The position numbers and the translations under genes are program-made. The notes beneath the pieces were generated by a model. That model saw nothing but the letters and a program-made list of their open reading frames with translations, did no database searches and was not told the origin of the DNA. Positions 20,678-33,400 of a stretch of 64,000 nucleotides of DNA are shown here, one piece after another. The DNA is taken from NCBI GenBank assembly GCA_944474755.1, contig OX104115.1, positions 66,508,605-66,572,604 of the forward strand, written 5' to 3'. This DNA is from Limnoperna fortunei (Eukaryota > Mollusca > Bivalvia > Mytilida > Modiolidae). Positions within the stretch are counted from its first letter, which is position 1; every line of letters begins with the position of its first letter.

Positions 20678-23600
20678 ATGTCCACTGTGGCCATGTATTT
20701 TGTGTAAGTAGAATCTGTAGTAAATTTGGGTAAATGTTCAGTGTAAAATTACTTACTTCTTCATTATAATACAATTTATAAATAAAATAAAAATATATTT
20801 GTAGATGTTACACAAAATTTTCACTGTGCTGGTGCACACTATCAACACTTTCCATTTTAAATAAATAAATAGCTGTATAAAAATGTGCATGTCAACATCC
20901 TTTCAATGTACATTTTAAATACTTAATAACTATCACACTTTGTTACATTTTCTATGTTAAAAACAAAAAGCACATTTTGTTAATTTGACACATGTATTAT
21001 TACTACATGTACTTCAACTTCAACTTGGATACTTGAAAAAATCTATAAGGACATCTATTCAACTAGTCTAGTAATAGTATACTCTCATATCTTAGTAAAT
21101 GTTCAGTATTTCATAAATTTTTGCTAATAGTTGGCTTAATTTGTACTAAAATTGTGAAAATGGAGTTATAGAACCAATTTTGATTTTCCATCGTGGACAA
21201 ATTTGAACTCAGAAACTGATATATGGCCAAAAAAAATTATGTGCGTTTCCGGTTACCGGAACCTAACTATTTTTTTGTAGCCGACCCTCAAGTTCTTTTT
21301 TGCGTTTTTAATGGAGGTTACTTTGAACCGGAAAACTCCCGGTATTGTTCTAAGTTTTAGTTATATTTTCATACTTCGCCCCAACATTACTAATTTAACC
21401 AACACGATTCCCCCCCAAAAAATCGTCCTATGATCATGAGTACCTACCTATTTTATATTAAATCCTTGATTTCTTTCATAAAGCAGTCATTAGAACTGAA
21501 GAAGGGAGAAAACTAAATTGATTTTATATCTGTTACATTTATGAGGTTTGTTAATATGTATTCTACAATTTGTTTCTTTGTAATGTTTGTCATGTATTAT
21601 CCCAACAGGGATTTTTTGTCTACAATAAAATTTTGAACTTTGAACTATAATTCTATGTAACCGGAAACAAACATATTTTTTTGTTTGGCCTAACATTAAT
21701 GATAAAGTAATAAACACATTTTACAAGTTTTGAAGTTATTTTAAAAAATAACAATTTTAAACACTAGGTACAATATAATGTATCTACTGAAACACCAAAA
21801 TACCAATGAGGTCGTAGTATTTGCATAAACTTATCATCTTAAAAAAACATCGTCAAAATGCTATATATGTAAAGTATTATATATTTTACTGTGGGGAAAC
21901 AACCCAGAGCGAACAGTTATCTGGTTGAAACATAAGTTAGGGGCGAACTGACTTGATACCGCCTTAAGGTACTAAAATTGTGATACAAAGATACAAATCT
22001 GCCAAAAGGTCATCATTTTATTCATCAATACATAATTTACATTCTTGTGGCTTGATATACATTAATACTCTGTATAGGACAAAATATAAAGTAATCAAAG
22101 AAATGGGCCAACATATGCTTATTAATTTATAAAATTTATTGACTACATATATTTATACAATGTAAATGCCTTTTGTTATGATATCATTTTATGTATCGTT
22201 CATTTGGACTGATTCTCATTATCGATGAATAAAGTTCTCCAATATAAACCGTGTATTTCTTTGAATATTATTTATATATTGTGGTTTTTTTGTAGGTAAA
22301 TATTGCTAACCTAAACCTTAGCAGATTTTCGTATGAAAGTACACAATCATCAATACATGTATAACTGAACCATTGAAGCTCAGTTATGGAGATGTGTTTA
22401 CTATAACATGTATAATTCATAGATCCTCCCATTTTGTAGTTAGCAGCAGGACAAGAAATTGCTTCGACAAGATGTCTAAATACATGAAGATTCATTGAAG
22501 GAATGGTAAGCCACAATAAATTATCAGCTTATTAAAAATAATAACTTCTGGCGAGTCTTACAAATATTATTATCTCTGTGTTAAACATGTTTGACTCCTA
22601 CTCAGTTATTGATCCAGGAGCATTCATCTGATGAGATTTACAAAGGAGGTAAGGGGGGAAGTGTTGTAATAAAACTAATAGAAGTTGTGTTATATTTTGT
22701 AACATAAGTTACATAAATTCCATTGAATAATCCAAATATTTTACTACGGTAATAAAGCCCCGCCTACTTCTATGTATTTATTGGGGGGGGGAGGAAGCTG
22801 GAGTACCCGGAGAAACCCCCGACCTTCAGTAGGAAAACTGGCAATCCTTGTACAATTAATATTGAAGTCTATTACACCCTACCCGCAGTTTGACTCGAAC
22901 CAGCAACCTCAGTGTTGACAGACCATATGATCAATAGTAGACGAACTACCTTAACCACTCGGCCACCGAGGCCTCTGATACCTGAATGGGGGTAAATGTA
23001 TCGTGCTTTCTGTTTCATGCCAGACACAGCTGTTCATAGGATATGTTGCTTAGTTTAGTTTTAGTTTTTACTTTTCAAAAGTACTTTTTTTTATTTTTAC
23101 ATTTAATTTTACAAAGGAGTTTACAAGAATGAGGAAAGAAATGGTTAAAGCAAGAAGAGTAAGGGGACACAAAGCAAAGAATCAAAAGCAGGTAAAATTT
23201 TAATTGAATTTACATGTATGTTCTACTTCCTGTATTAAAATGTTTCTGCCCTAAATTACTGGGTAGATATAAAGATCAAAAGTTTGAATTGTGTGGGGGC
23301 TTTTTATCTCCCAAAATCTGGTAACAGAATAAATAATGGAAACCTGTACCAGAACTTGGCTGTCATACATTTGATGAAGTAGAGAAATAAAACAACAATA
23401 GTGATTTTTGTGTGCCGGTCATTGGTACCGTCACATGGGATAGAAATATTGGACCTAGTCATATTTTGGCAGACCGTACTGAGGATTTTCGCCGACTCTG
23501 GTATGACACTGTCACTTGGAAATTTTGCTGTTTGAATTTTGACATGTTGTTTACTAGGTTTCAGTCAATTTTAATACAAATTATACAGTCACTTCAAAAT

Positions 23601-23765
23601 ATTTGCCATCAAAAATCATTTTCTGGTCCAACTTTAAACACATTATGATATCATTTTTCTGTTGGCTGTAGTTATAAAATATTTTGATTGTTTCAATTTT
23701 GCATTCCATTTCAGGTACAGAAAAATAATTCATATTTGAACTTAAAGTGGCCACCAAGAGTATAG
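20678..23765 (+). CDS. Candidate four-exon gene for a 60-residue basic protein
   Basis: Proposed exons 20678-20703, 22618-22648, 23117-23191 and 23715-23765. The ATG sits in a good context (gccATGtcc). Donors are GTAAGT, GTAAGG and GTAAAA; acceptors end gatccag, ttacaaag and catttcag. Phases agree at every junction and total length is 183 bases including TAG. Exon 3 is strikingly basic (RMRKEMVKARRVRGHKAKNQ), suggesting an RNA-binding or nucleolar role, which is inference. The protein starts MSTVAMYFVSIHLMRF and ends LKWPPRV. No family recognised. Exon 2 is only 31 bases with a weak polypyrimidine tract and is the least sure part. Confidence 0.35.
20704..22617. other. Putative intron 1 of the four-exon candidate
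   Basis: AT-rich, no other supported gene. It includes a segment with cggttaccggaacctaac near 21250 and a second ccggaaac block near 21660. Confidence 0.3.
22778..22976 (-). mobile_element. SINE family A, 3'-truncated copy
   Basis: Minus-strand copy with body (aagctggagtacccggagaa, aactggcaatccttgtacaa), box B (tttgactcgaacc region) and box A (ccactcggccaccgaggcct) ends intact, but the tail is cut at a run of G. It lies in the putative second intron of the four-exon candidate. Confidence 0.8.
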
Positions 23766-24114
23766 AACATTTAGAGAAGAAACAGTTGTTCCTAGTGAAA
23801 ATAATCAATATCTTAAAGAAAGAGACTTTTCCAAACATGGAAAATACCAGAGAAGTGAAAGATTCTTGCAAAGGAAATATAAGCAAATTAATGATTGAAT
23901 GTGAAGTTTGTAGTCACTGAATTGAAATTCTCTAGTTGTCAACAATATGTACTAGTTATAGAATAGTCAAAATATCATTACAGTATTAGGAAAATATTAA
24001 ACAATAGTTGATTAGTTTGGAGGTAATATTCTTTCTGATGCTCTTGTTCTTATTGCAAAAATGAAGTTACAATGACATGCTTAATTTATTGGTAAATGAG
24101 CTGCAATACCTAGG

Positions 24115-24560
24115 AGAAAGCGTGCACACTAAGCTTCTGTTTTTTTATTGGAGTGTGCACACAATTCTGTGAAGCCGCTGCCCTTTGGGAAAAAGCATGC
24201 ACACAAACTAGTGAAGCAGCTACTCCTTGCATTGGGAGAAAGCGTGCACACGAATCAGTGAAGCCGCTACTCCTTGCATTGGCAGAAAGCGTGCACACAA
24301 ACCAGTGAAGCTGCTACTCCTTTCTTTGGGCAAAAGCGTGCACACAAACAAGTGAAGCCGCTACTCCTTGCATTGGGAGAAAGCATGCACCCAAACCAGT
24401 GAGCCCCTAATCCCTTGCTTTGGGAAAAAGCGTGCACACGAACCAGTGAAGCCGCTACTCCTTGCATTGGGAGAAAGCGTGCACACGAATCAGTGAATCC
24501 GCTACTCATTGCATTGGGAGAAAAGGTGTACACAAACCAGTGAAGCCGCTACTCTTAGAT
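24115..24560. repeat. 47-bp tandem repeat, about nine copies
   Basis: The motif agcgtgcacac recurs at 24194, 24241, 24288, 24335, 24382, 24429 and 24476 with exact 47-base spacing, then at 24524 with 48. Each unit also carries agtgaagccgctactccttg and cattgggaga. A first, irregular pair is at 24119-24160. The unit length is not divisible by three, so the short minus-strand frames across it are not evidence of a protein. Confidence 0.92.
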
Positions 24561-26045
24561 TACACAGTTTATACACCAAGCAAATCTGAGCAAGCCATTG
24601 TGTTAGATATAAATACATAGATGATATTTAGAATGCAACATGAAATGAAAAAGTTATTTCTGACAGACAAGTCCATAAGCATTTATTAGAATGCAATATA
24701 AGAGTTTGCAACATTAATTTATTGACTGATGATGCAACAATTAGTTGCATAGTTAAAATCAAAATGACATTAGTTTTGAAAAACTGAAATTTTATTTTGA
24801 TCATATGAGAAAATTTATTTATATTCAAAATTGTAGAACAATTTAGAAGGTACTGAAGCCTGTTTTGAGGCAAATTCAGGTTAGGATGACTTAAATGAAG
24901 ACAATGTTAACAAAAATTTAGAATTTGAGTAAGAAATAGGGAAGCAAACATACTGGTTTTGTGGCATTATGGCAGTATATTTAATATATTTCTGATGCTG
25001 CTGTGACCTTTTAAAAATTTTATAGGCATTTTTAAGTTGCTGTCTTGTATAAATCGTGTGTGTATCTGTGTTCCAAAGATGAGATGACTTACTCTGAAAA
25101 CATATACCAGTTATCAAAACATTTAAAGAGGAATGCTAGGATTCAAGCAATATGTAGTTTGTATTAGATGTTAAGTTTTGTATGAATTCGGTCATTGTTT
25201 TCGTGTAGTTAAATGTTTAATTTCGTAACCATTTTCTTTCTCATCTTGGACAAATTTGTGATCAACCCCTTCTACAGCAAATTAATAACTAGTTTTACAT
25301 TATCTTTTTTCATATATATGTTAGATTTTTTCTTATAAATGGAAATATTTAAGCTCTTTAAAGATTCTTAGATCAAGTGAAGTTACAATAGTATAGTGCT
25401 GTATTTTTTAAGTATGCAGAGATATTTGCTGCTTGTAATTTGTTATAAATATAATTGAATACTGCATTGTGGTATGTTTGTAAGGAAGTATTTTCTCATG
25501 AATGTCAAGTGTACACAAATAAAATTTATGTGGAAAGGAAAGAAAAGAAATGCAAAAAAACCGAAGTAATATATAGTGACAACTAACTTCTGAACTATCT
25601 TTGTACACACTGTTAAAAATAGTATAATAGTATGATGTGGTGTTTTTATTTTGTATATTTTAAATACTTACATATATAGTGTAATGTTCTTATTACAAAT
25701 GCTTCTAATTAATAAATGTTAACATAAATTATCCGTTGGTTTTTATCATTCTTAAGATAGATATTTAAGGTCCATTTTAAAGGTGTCATTTAAATCACAG
25801 GAGCGTTTTTGAAGTTCAAAAGTATATGCCTGAAATTCATGACATTGCTCAATATTGTATGACACTGAATTTCTCATTAGTTTAACATTACAGTATTGTT
25901 TGAAGATTTTGGAATTGATATCAACATTGACTCAAGACTGTACCACTACTAGGAAAGATAAAAATATCATAGTTTTGTATTATTTATTTGATATTGCAGC
26001 AAAATTGTCATTAAACTCGACAATATAAAAAATTCTTCACATTTT
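24561..26045. other. AT-rich noncoding stretch
   Basis: No supported gene. A possible polyadenylation signal for the upstream plus-strand candidate (aataaa, about 25518) is present but unremarkable in this base composition. Confidence 0.35.
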
Positions 26046-26400
26046 AAATTAATATGATCAAATGTCACAGATGACTATTCATCCACCTTCATTATAAACT
26101 AAATGTCCAGTTGTAGATGATTTGTGGTGGACTTGTTGAAATGTCATGGTTGACCTTTCATCCACCTGTCGGTATCAAGAAAATTTTTGAGATTACATAT
26201 CGTTCCTCTTTTATTAGGAACAAATGTCGCAGATGACCTGTCAGTGTTCACAAAATGTCCCAGTAAATATATCGTTCACCTTTCAGTTTGAACGAAATGT
26301 CAAAGATGACCTGTCATTCATCTTTTAATTTTAATGAAAGATCAAATATTGTCTGTCGTTCACATTTCTCAAATACAAAAGGTCACAGGTTGCCTTTTCT
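26046..26400. repeat. Degenerate tandem repeat (aaatgtcacagatgacctgtc)
   Basis: Variants of aatgtcacagatgacctgtc followed by attcatccacctttca recur near 26060, 26138, 26224, 26290 and, weakly, 26340, at roughly 65-85 base spacing. Copies are strongly diverged. Confidence 0.55.
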
Positions 26401-26747
26401 ACCACAAAATTTAACAAAATATGGACTTCGGAGATAGGTGAACTTTTGATAATATTTTGGGCTTGACAAAATGTGAACAAAAGACGATTTTTCGTGCAGT
26501 GATAATGAAGACTAGAGGACTTGCTCAACTGTCCGCAGAATCTGAAGGACAATATCAGTTTTACTTTGTCCAAATAATTTATTTTTAAATATTGTCAAAT
26601 CTGTTTCATCTGTTAGTTTTCTGTTCTTCTGTTTTATAATATAGGAGGTTAATGCACCAGCTAACATACGTTTTGTGTCGTTAATATTATTTCAGTAATA
26701 CTCTAACAGGTATATATTTAGTAGATGTTTTGTTAGTTTGAATAAGG

Positions 26748-26915
26748 TTTACTGCCTTGCAGCAATTTTCATCTAAATCATCGCATAAAGTTTATATTGG
26801 AGGGGGAAACCAGATTATCCGGCGACACAATAAAAAAAAACCTCATCCTCTGAAGGAAAACTGGCAATTGTTGTCAATGTTTGAGTCGAGCACACCCTGC
26901 CCACAGTATTTTCTT
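26748..26915 (-). mobile_element. SINE family A, strongly diverged copy
   Basis: Recognisable blocks are ccttgcagcaattttcatct, ggagggggaaaccagattat, gaaggaaaactggcaattgt and tgagtcgagcacaccctgcc. Head missing. Confidence 0.55.
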
Positions 26916-27164
26916 CCAATGTTCTGATCCTGAGTTCAATGTCAATCATCATCATGTAACATGGCACGGTCTTAAAGTAATAAACCCATATACCAAATAA
27001 AGAGAGTCAAGAAACAAACAAGTTATGACCCAGACAATATTAAATTGTAACAAAATCTTTTCCATTGTGGTATAAGGTCAAGATGAAAAACAGACAAAAA
27101 CTTGACTTATTATGTGGATATGTTTTATTATAAATAGTAGAAATTCTTACTGCAACTGAAAAAG

Positions 27165-27280
27165 GTAGTCAGAGGCTTCTGGTAACCTGGATCGCTCACA
27201 CGAACCTGAAATCAATTGAACAACCTTAAAATTCTTCATTTTACCTATAAGGAATTGTCCACACTTCTTGGTGATCTAGA
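27165..27280 (+). mobile_element. 5' end of the three-unit element family (see 54258)
   Basis: The string agaggcttctggtaacctgg and atcgctcacacgaacctgaa with the following ctataaggaattgtccac matches the start of the element at 54258-54350. The rest is absent here. Confidence 0.6.
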
Positions 27281-27660
27281 CAATAGGTCACTTGAGTTAA
27301 AAAGTAGACTATTTCATTAGGTATAGTTTTGGTTTAAACATTTTATTTGAAATTTTACAATTGTATATACATGTTACATATCACAATACAAAATATAACA
27401 CTAAAGGATTTAGAAACAACTTATATTAATCAATCTCTAAGATAAATATATATCACATAAAGTAAAAGCTCATAACAGTTATTTGCATGATTGTGATTTC
27501 AAAATACATTTAATTTAGTTATAAAAATCACAAGGTATTTTATATACCTGTTATATATAATGTAGAAGAAAAGCATAGAATTATGAAAAGATTAATAGTA
27601 CATGGAAACAAGAAACATTGCGGTGTTGGATGAAATGTATGCAACTTTAAAATTATTTTT

Positions 27661-28875
27661 CTAGACAAATCGTTTGCTTTTTAAAATAAACTTCTGGACT
27701 TTTAAAGTGATATCTTTGTTCTGGATTATATTTGGTAAATGTGACCCGAAAAGTAAAAGGTGGGAATTAATCGGAATTGAATATGTGATTGAAAATGTTA
27801 GCTCCTCCCTAATGGTATCATATTTTCTACAGTTTAAGAGGAAATGTGAAGAGGCTTCAACTTGTCCGCATGTGCAGTGAGGAAAGTCTACCAGATTACG
27901 TACGCAGAGGTGGTCGTTTAGCGAGCTACTCCGCAACCGCAATCTGGTGTGTAATACCTGCCACAGTCGGGTTCCTACGTAGTAATAATCGGGAGGCTTT
28001 ATGACACGTTTACTTATTCGTTGTTGGAAGATATTTAACTAATTAGAATTTCAAGTATATAGGGCAATCTGTTATATAATTTTATGGTCGACAGCAGAAA
28101 AAAATTAGTAAAACATTTGTTCTTGTACGGACCTCAATATTATTTTGTGATTGACGGGTATAATGTGTATGCGTATTGTAAATTGACGAAGGTACCAATT
28201 TCCGTAAATAATCTGGGATTTTGAAGTTAATCCTTTTGTAAAATAATATAAGTTTGTGGGTCTTTCGCCTGTCTGAAAGAAATTCCTATCCCGTTTCTTT
28301 ATATAATTTCAATACAAGTTAATTTAGTATCTCCCGTTACAATTCTAATAGCTTCTATATGGACATTTTCTATTTTATTGACCACACTTTTATTAGTGTT
28401 TTCCAATATTACATCCCCATATTCCAATAAAGGTCTAATAAATGAAAGGTAATTTTTTTCTAAAACGTGCCGATCAAGACAAAGTCGAAATTTTCGCAGA
28501 ATATTTATTCTAGTATAAACCTTTTCACTATATAATCAATGTGATCGTGCTACATACTATCTCTGGAAAAGTAAATACCCAAATGTTTATGACAATGAAC
28601 ATCTTGTTTGTTTACGAGTGAGGATTTAAGGTTTCTGTCTTCTGTGGATTGAAGTTGATCATCCACTTATTTGACCATTCGTGTATTTTGTCAATATCAT
28701 TGCCTTTTCAGCAGCACGTATTATGTTGCTGGAGATACCAGGGGTGATTTGGTCCATATTATAAATGTTACAATTTACTACGCCTAGGTTCTGTCTAAAA
28801 TCATTACAGTTACCTTTATTATATAACCATACCTTACGCTTATAGAATTTACAAACGGGTTTGGGGGTGTTTAAG
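27661..28875 (-). pseudogene. LINE ORF2 remnant with internal deletion
   Basis: Minus-strand remains of a non-LTR retrotransposon ORF2. From its 5' side: an endonuclease-RT linker (KRKVWLYNKGNCNDFRQNL, then AAEKA, about 28700-28850); directly after this the sequence jumps to NDIDKIHEWSNKWMINFNP, the segment that normally follows the catalytic YADD box; then FIRPLLEYGDVILEN and NVHIEAIRIVTG; finally the terminal cysteine block HCTCGQVEASSHFLLNCRKY (27661-27942). The central polymerase with its catalytic aspartates is missing, so the copy lost its core by deletion near 28700. Several stops and shifts occur downstream. Clade is CR1/Jockey-like by motif, not certain. Confidence 0.75.
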
Positions 28876-29229
28876 AAGCATACAAAGTATATGTATAGTT
28901 GTATAGATATAGAAATATATGTATCTCCTACCCACCCTTCCCCCCCCCCCAAAAAAAAACCAAATAAACAAATAAATTAATAAATAATAGAAAATATTAT
29001 CGATTGATCACTTTTAACGAGTTTCTGAAGTTTAAAAGTCGCTATTTGGAAAATGGTTCAAATTGAGTGGAATTTCTGCTAGCTATAAGTCTCCCCGTTT
29101 CTTATATATATTAATACTTATATGATTCGCATACCAGGAAACTTTCGTACGATTGGTTAGAATGACCTTTTAGACGTGTGAAAAGTATTTATATTTTGAT
29201 AGATGACGCAAACAAGGTTACTTTCAGAA
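28876..29229. other. Noncoding stretch with C/A homopolymer
   Basis: Contains a poly-C then poly-A run at 28941-28960. No supported gene. Confidence 0.4.
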
Positions 29230-29690
29230 ACAAGATGGCTTAGTAATCTTGTGCAACATAGAGGCACGATTTTACCTGTTTGTTTCTTCCGGATTGACTT
29301 AAGGTTTCTGGCTCCTATGAATAAAAGAAGGGGACATGTAGGCCTACCCTGGTTTCAGCCGATTGGTGGCCTAAGATACATTAAACTCGTGATGAAATTT
29401 CAAAACATATCAATGTTGATATTATAGGAAAAGAATAAGGTGGTAATATTTGTAAAACCAGATTGCATAGAGTGAGACGGGGCCAGGGTTTCTGACTCCT
29501 AGGCTTAAATGAAGTGCACATATAAGCATAGGCCGATTCGTGGCCTAAGGTAAAGTAATCTCTAAAAGACATGTCGAAATTAGCCAAATTCAGTCCATTT
29601 CGCCATTATGGACGGTGATGGGTAGTCTCCTTAAAAATCACATGTCATAGAATAGGACGGGGCTAGGGTTTCTTATTTCTAATACCAAAT
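29230..29690. repeat. ~180-bp tandem repeat, two to three diverged copies
   Basis: The block aggtttctggctcctatgaa...gccgattggtggcctaagat (from about 29304) recurs as agggtttctgactcctaggc...gccgattcgtggcctaaggt (from about 29487), and its beginning recurs again near 29663 (gggctagggtttctt). Confidence 0.65.
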
Positions 29691-30149
29691 ATTTCTTGCT
29701 ATAGTTGTATTCCTATTTAAACAGAACACTCAGCTGTTGAAATAAATGATTTTTTAACACACTTAATATTTTCCGCAACAGAATTATCTTTTTTTTCTCG
29801 GATAAGGTTCTCATGCTGTTATTATCTGGGTTAACATAAAAATTTCCGGTCATACATGTACATATATTTGCAGATACATTATATTTCATTTTATTGGTTA
29901 AGTTGATGGAATTTCTTACTCCCATTATCCGTAAAAAATAAAGAATTCTAACCTATACAATTTCAATATAAATGCAAATGTAAAATAAACAATGTCAAGG
30001 CCATTTGTGTTTATATTTTATTTGATTTCAAAACCAAACAGTCTCCACTTCCTCTAGTTTCAAATGAAACCATTTAAATAAAGTTAGAAGCTATCACTCT
30101 TACCTACGAAATAACATATTATTACTCAGAATTAAATATTTTTGAACTA

Positions 30150-30286
30150 TGACTATTATATTAAGATAATTAGCATTTTTGCGGACAGTAGCAATAATTG
30201 TTTTTTTGGTTAGTCGAAGGATTTTGATTTGCGACTATCCTTAATTTCTTTTAGGTTTAGTCGATTTTTGGGGATAGTCGACTTAT
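30150..30286 (-). repeat. Right inverted repeat of a long-range pair
   Basis: Ends ttttggggatagtcgac and is the reverse-complement partner of 16473-16620 (roughly 87 percent over 110 bases by eye). It stops about 65 bases downstream of the stop codon of the secreted-protein gene. Confidence 0.75.
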
Positions 30287-30350
30287 TGCCAAGACAGTCT
30301 ACCTTCCATAAGTAATAATAAAGTCAGACGATGCATGCAATATGTATTCA

Positions 30351-30466
30351 TTACAATTTAATTTTGATTAGACTATTTTTAGCACATGCACGAGATGTTG
30401 TCTTAGCTGGTGGAGTACACTGATCAACGACAAACGTCCTTCTGCCTTCAATCCACTGTATCGTTC
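30351..30466 (-). CDS. Exon 9, C-terminus and stop
   Basis: 116 bases; acceptor atattatatattgcag. Codes TIQWIEGRRTFVVDQCTPPA, one more cysteine in RACAKN, and a basic end SLIKIKL, then TAA (30353-30351). I see no AATAAA on this strand close downstream, so the polyadenylation site is not placed. Confidence 0.75.
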
Positions 30467-33400
30467 CTGCAATATATAATATGAAATATTAAATAAAATA
30501 AAACTGTTTTGGTGTTATAAAATAGGTACATTGATATCAGTCTCTGTTAAGTCTGAGCCAGTCCAATTTTTTAGCTGTGCAGCTGATCTGGAGCCAATAC
30601 CACTGTACGAAGACATAATACAGTGTTGATATGAAAACAGTCAATTAAATTTACTTTTATAAACAACTGACAACCAATTAATCTCACTTGTTTGACATAA
30701 TAATATCTTTGATGCTGAAAATAACAAGCACTAGACTCAACTTTATTGTCAATTTAAGAAACCTGAAATTATATGAATACAGGTATATCCGCTGCATTAA
30801 AATTAATACAAGTAATATTCTACATATTAATTTGATGGATTATAAAATGGTCAATGAAGATAATATCAAAATACCGAAAACCAAGGAAATTGTCAAAAAG
30901 ACAAAGTAAAAGAAACAGAAAAAACAGTAAAAGAAAATTGATGAAAGTGGCGTTAAACACCATCAAACAAACAAACAAACAAACAAACAAAAAGACAATC
31001 CTCAAATCAAAGTAAAAGCAACCGGCAAACTAGAAAACCAACAAGTTCTACAATAATATTTATGTCTTACGTCACACAACAAACAATGAGGTGTTCTATG
31101 AATTGATTTTCATTCATTCTTTGCATAAATAGTGCAGTTTGCTGTTTTCAATCAAAGAATCATTTTTGCAAACTTTTTTTGTTATGGGGGTGAAACATTG
31201 GGAAATATTGGTAAACATATTTTGTAACTACTGTTTATTGAAAAAAATCAGTACGACCGATCCATTGTTATATGTTGAATATTGTCCAGAAAACACTGAT
31301 TTACAATGGAAAGGGAAGGAGTTTTTTCAGATAGATTGAAAAAGGGAAATCTGCTCAAAATACCGAGAGGTCACATGCATAAATTTTACGAAAATCATGA
31401 ACCACGGTCATATTTTTTTTATCGTTGACAGTTAAGGCATAAAAACATAATTACCGAAAAATGTATACGTTTCTCCAACTTGGAGGTGGGCGAAGGCGTT
31501 GGGGCACGTACTGGCGACGGTTGCTGGATCTATCGTGTTTATTCTGGCCAAATAATTATATGGTGTTTCACCCTATAAAATAATAAATATTTATTAATTA
31601 TGCTTTAGGTAAATTAACAAAAGTATTAATCGCCACTGCTATGGTCAGACCACATATAGTGCAGTTATCAGTATAAAAGTGCAGTACTAATAATTTATAA
31701 GTGATCTATCATTGGTTCAGAAAGATCCGTTAAATCCGGGACAATGATTGAGACGCACAGATCCGACACAAGATAACTTAAAAACAATGAACTCATAAAT
31801 GTCGTTAGGTTACTGGTTTGGTGCCAATGGGTTAAATTATTTTTTACCCCTCTATGGTCGAATGGGCATATTATTTACAAAACTTATAGAATTTTTACTT
31901 TTCCTTCTCTTATGAGTGGACATGCTTTAGACTGTCTTTGGAAATAAGTTCTTTAGAGTGATCCAGTATTCAAGTCGGTAATATGCTCCTTAATGTAGTC
32001 CAAGATTTTAGACTGCCTTTCAAACATTGTCATTAGAGTAGTCTAGTATTTCAGTCTGTACTAGATCGATCATATGGTTCTTAAACTAATCTAGTGTTTC
32101 ATATAAAGTTATATTGGCTTTATGTCCATCTGAGTCGTCTAGTATTTCGTACTGTCCTCGGCAATATAATCCAATATAATCCTCAGTTTTGTCCAGAATT
32201 TTGATCGTCTACAGCCCAATAATTGTTTTATTTAAGACTCTCGTTGGCTATATATACCTTAGAGTAGCATATTATTGGGATAAATGGTAATCGGAGTTGT
32301 CCAGTATTCAGATTGTTTTTGTATATACATGTACTTCTTACAGTAGTCCAATATTTCAAATTGTCTTTGACATTATGGTCCTATAAGTAGTTCAGTATTT
32401 GATAATGACAAGTTTTCGTCTGATATCGACACGGATGTACCTACCAAACAAACGCTGCGAACTGTTACGGTTGCAAATTTGTATCCAGCTGGTGGATTTT
32501 TTGGAATAAAGTCATCCCCATTTCTACATTTTGCAATCCATTCTACAAAAAATGTATTACTTTTTAAATCGTTTACGTTTTATTATAAATAGCCATAAAA
32601 CTGTGTAGAAACGTTTACATTTCATACTATTTTAAAGTATTCGTAAACATTCTTTCATTTTAAGTTCATTTACAATTCCTTGCTGCTATTTAAATATAAA
32701 TCCTAGGGCCTTCTATTAAATGTTAGATGAAATAATACACATCATTTCAGTTTCGAAAAAAAAAACTAGAAACGAACCGAACGTTTAAAGAGAATATTTG
32801 CCCGATATTTCATTCACAAAAAACGTTCAACAGTTAATCGCCATATTTTATTTATTTTCTGTATACTATTTACTTCTACCAAATGAAAGATTTTACCGAC
32901 CTTGTTATACAACAATATTATAAGTATTTACTATTTTTAGTATATTGTTTTATTTGTAACCAAGTTTTGATTATATATTTCTTTAAATTCTTTGTCGTAA
33001 GAGCTTTCTGTTGAATATCAATTTACTTTTCCTCTCACATACAATCTTCCTTTTTTCATTGTTTCGTATGCAAAGCACGTGTTTTAAAATCTATCTGATG
33101 TGACGCAATCACTATTACCATTTTAATCTCAAATGTTACATGATTTCTAGTAAACACCTTCGGTTTATTCTTCGCGGACCTGCTAAATGTAAGTAGTTTT
33201 GGGTCGCTTTTTTCCTAGTTCTTAAGTGTTGGCAGCTAAGTTTGAAATGTTTGGACGGTATATTTAGTATTGATGAAACTGTTCGTGAATAGTACACTGG
33301 CAAATATGCATAATGTCAACCGTACAATCTGATATTCACGAAAGCCAGCAAACCTATTCTATCGTTGACTATATAGAATTATGGCCCTTAGAAGAGCTGA

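Noticed and set aside
24110..24533. Minus-strand frames with repeated HAFSQ-type peptides
   Set aside because: The unit is 47 bases, so the peptide changes frame at each unit; short open runs are a by-product of the satellite.
27674..27880. Plus-strand 68-codon frame
   Set aside because: Antisense to the LINE cysteine-block frame at 27661-27942.
16473..30286. Maverick/Polinton or other giant DNA transposon
   Set aside because: No DNA polymerase, integrase, packaging ATPase or protease frame and no flanking duplication; only the inverted end similarity is reported.
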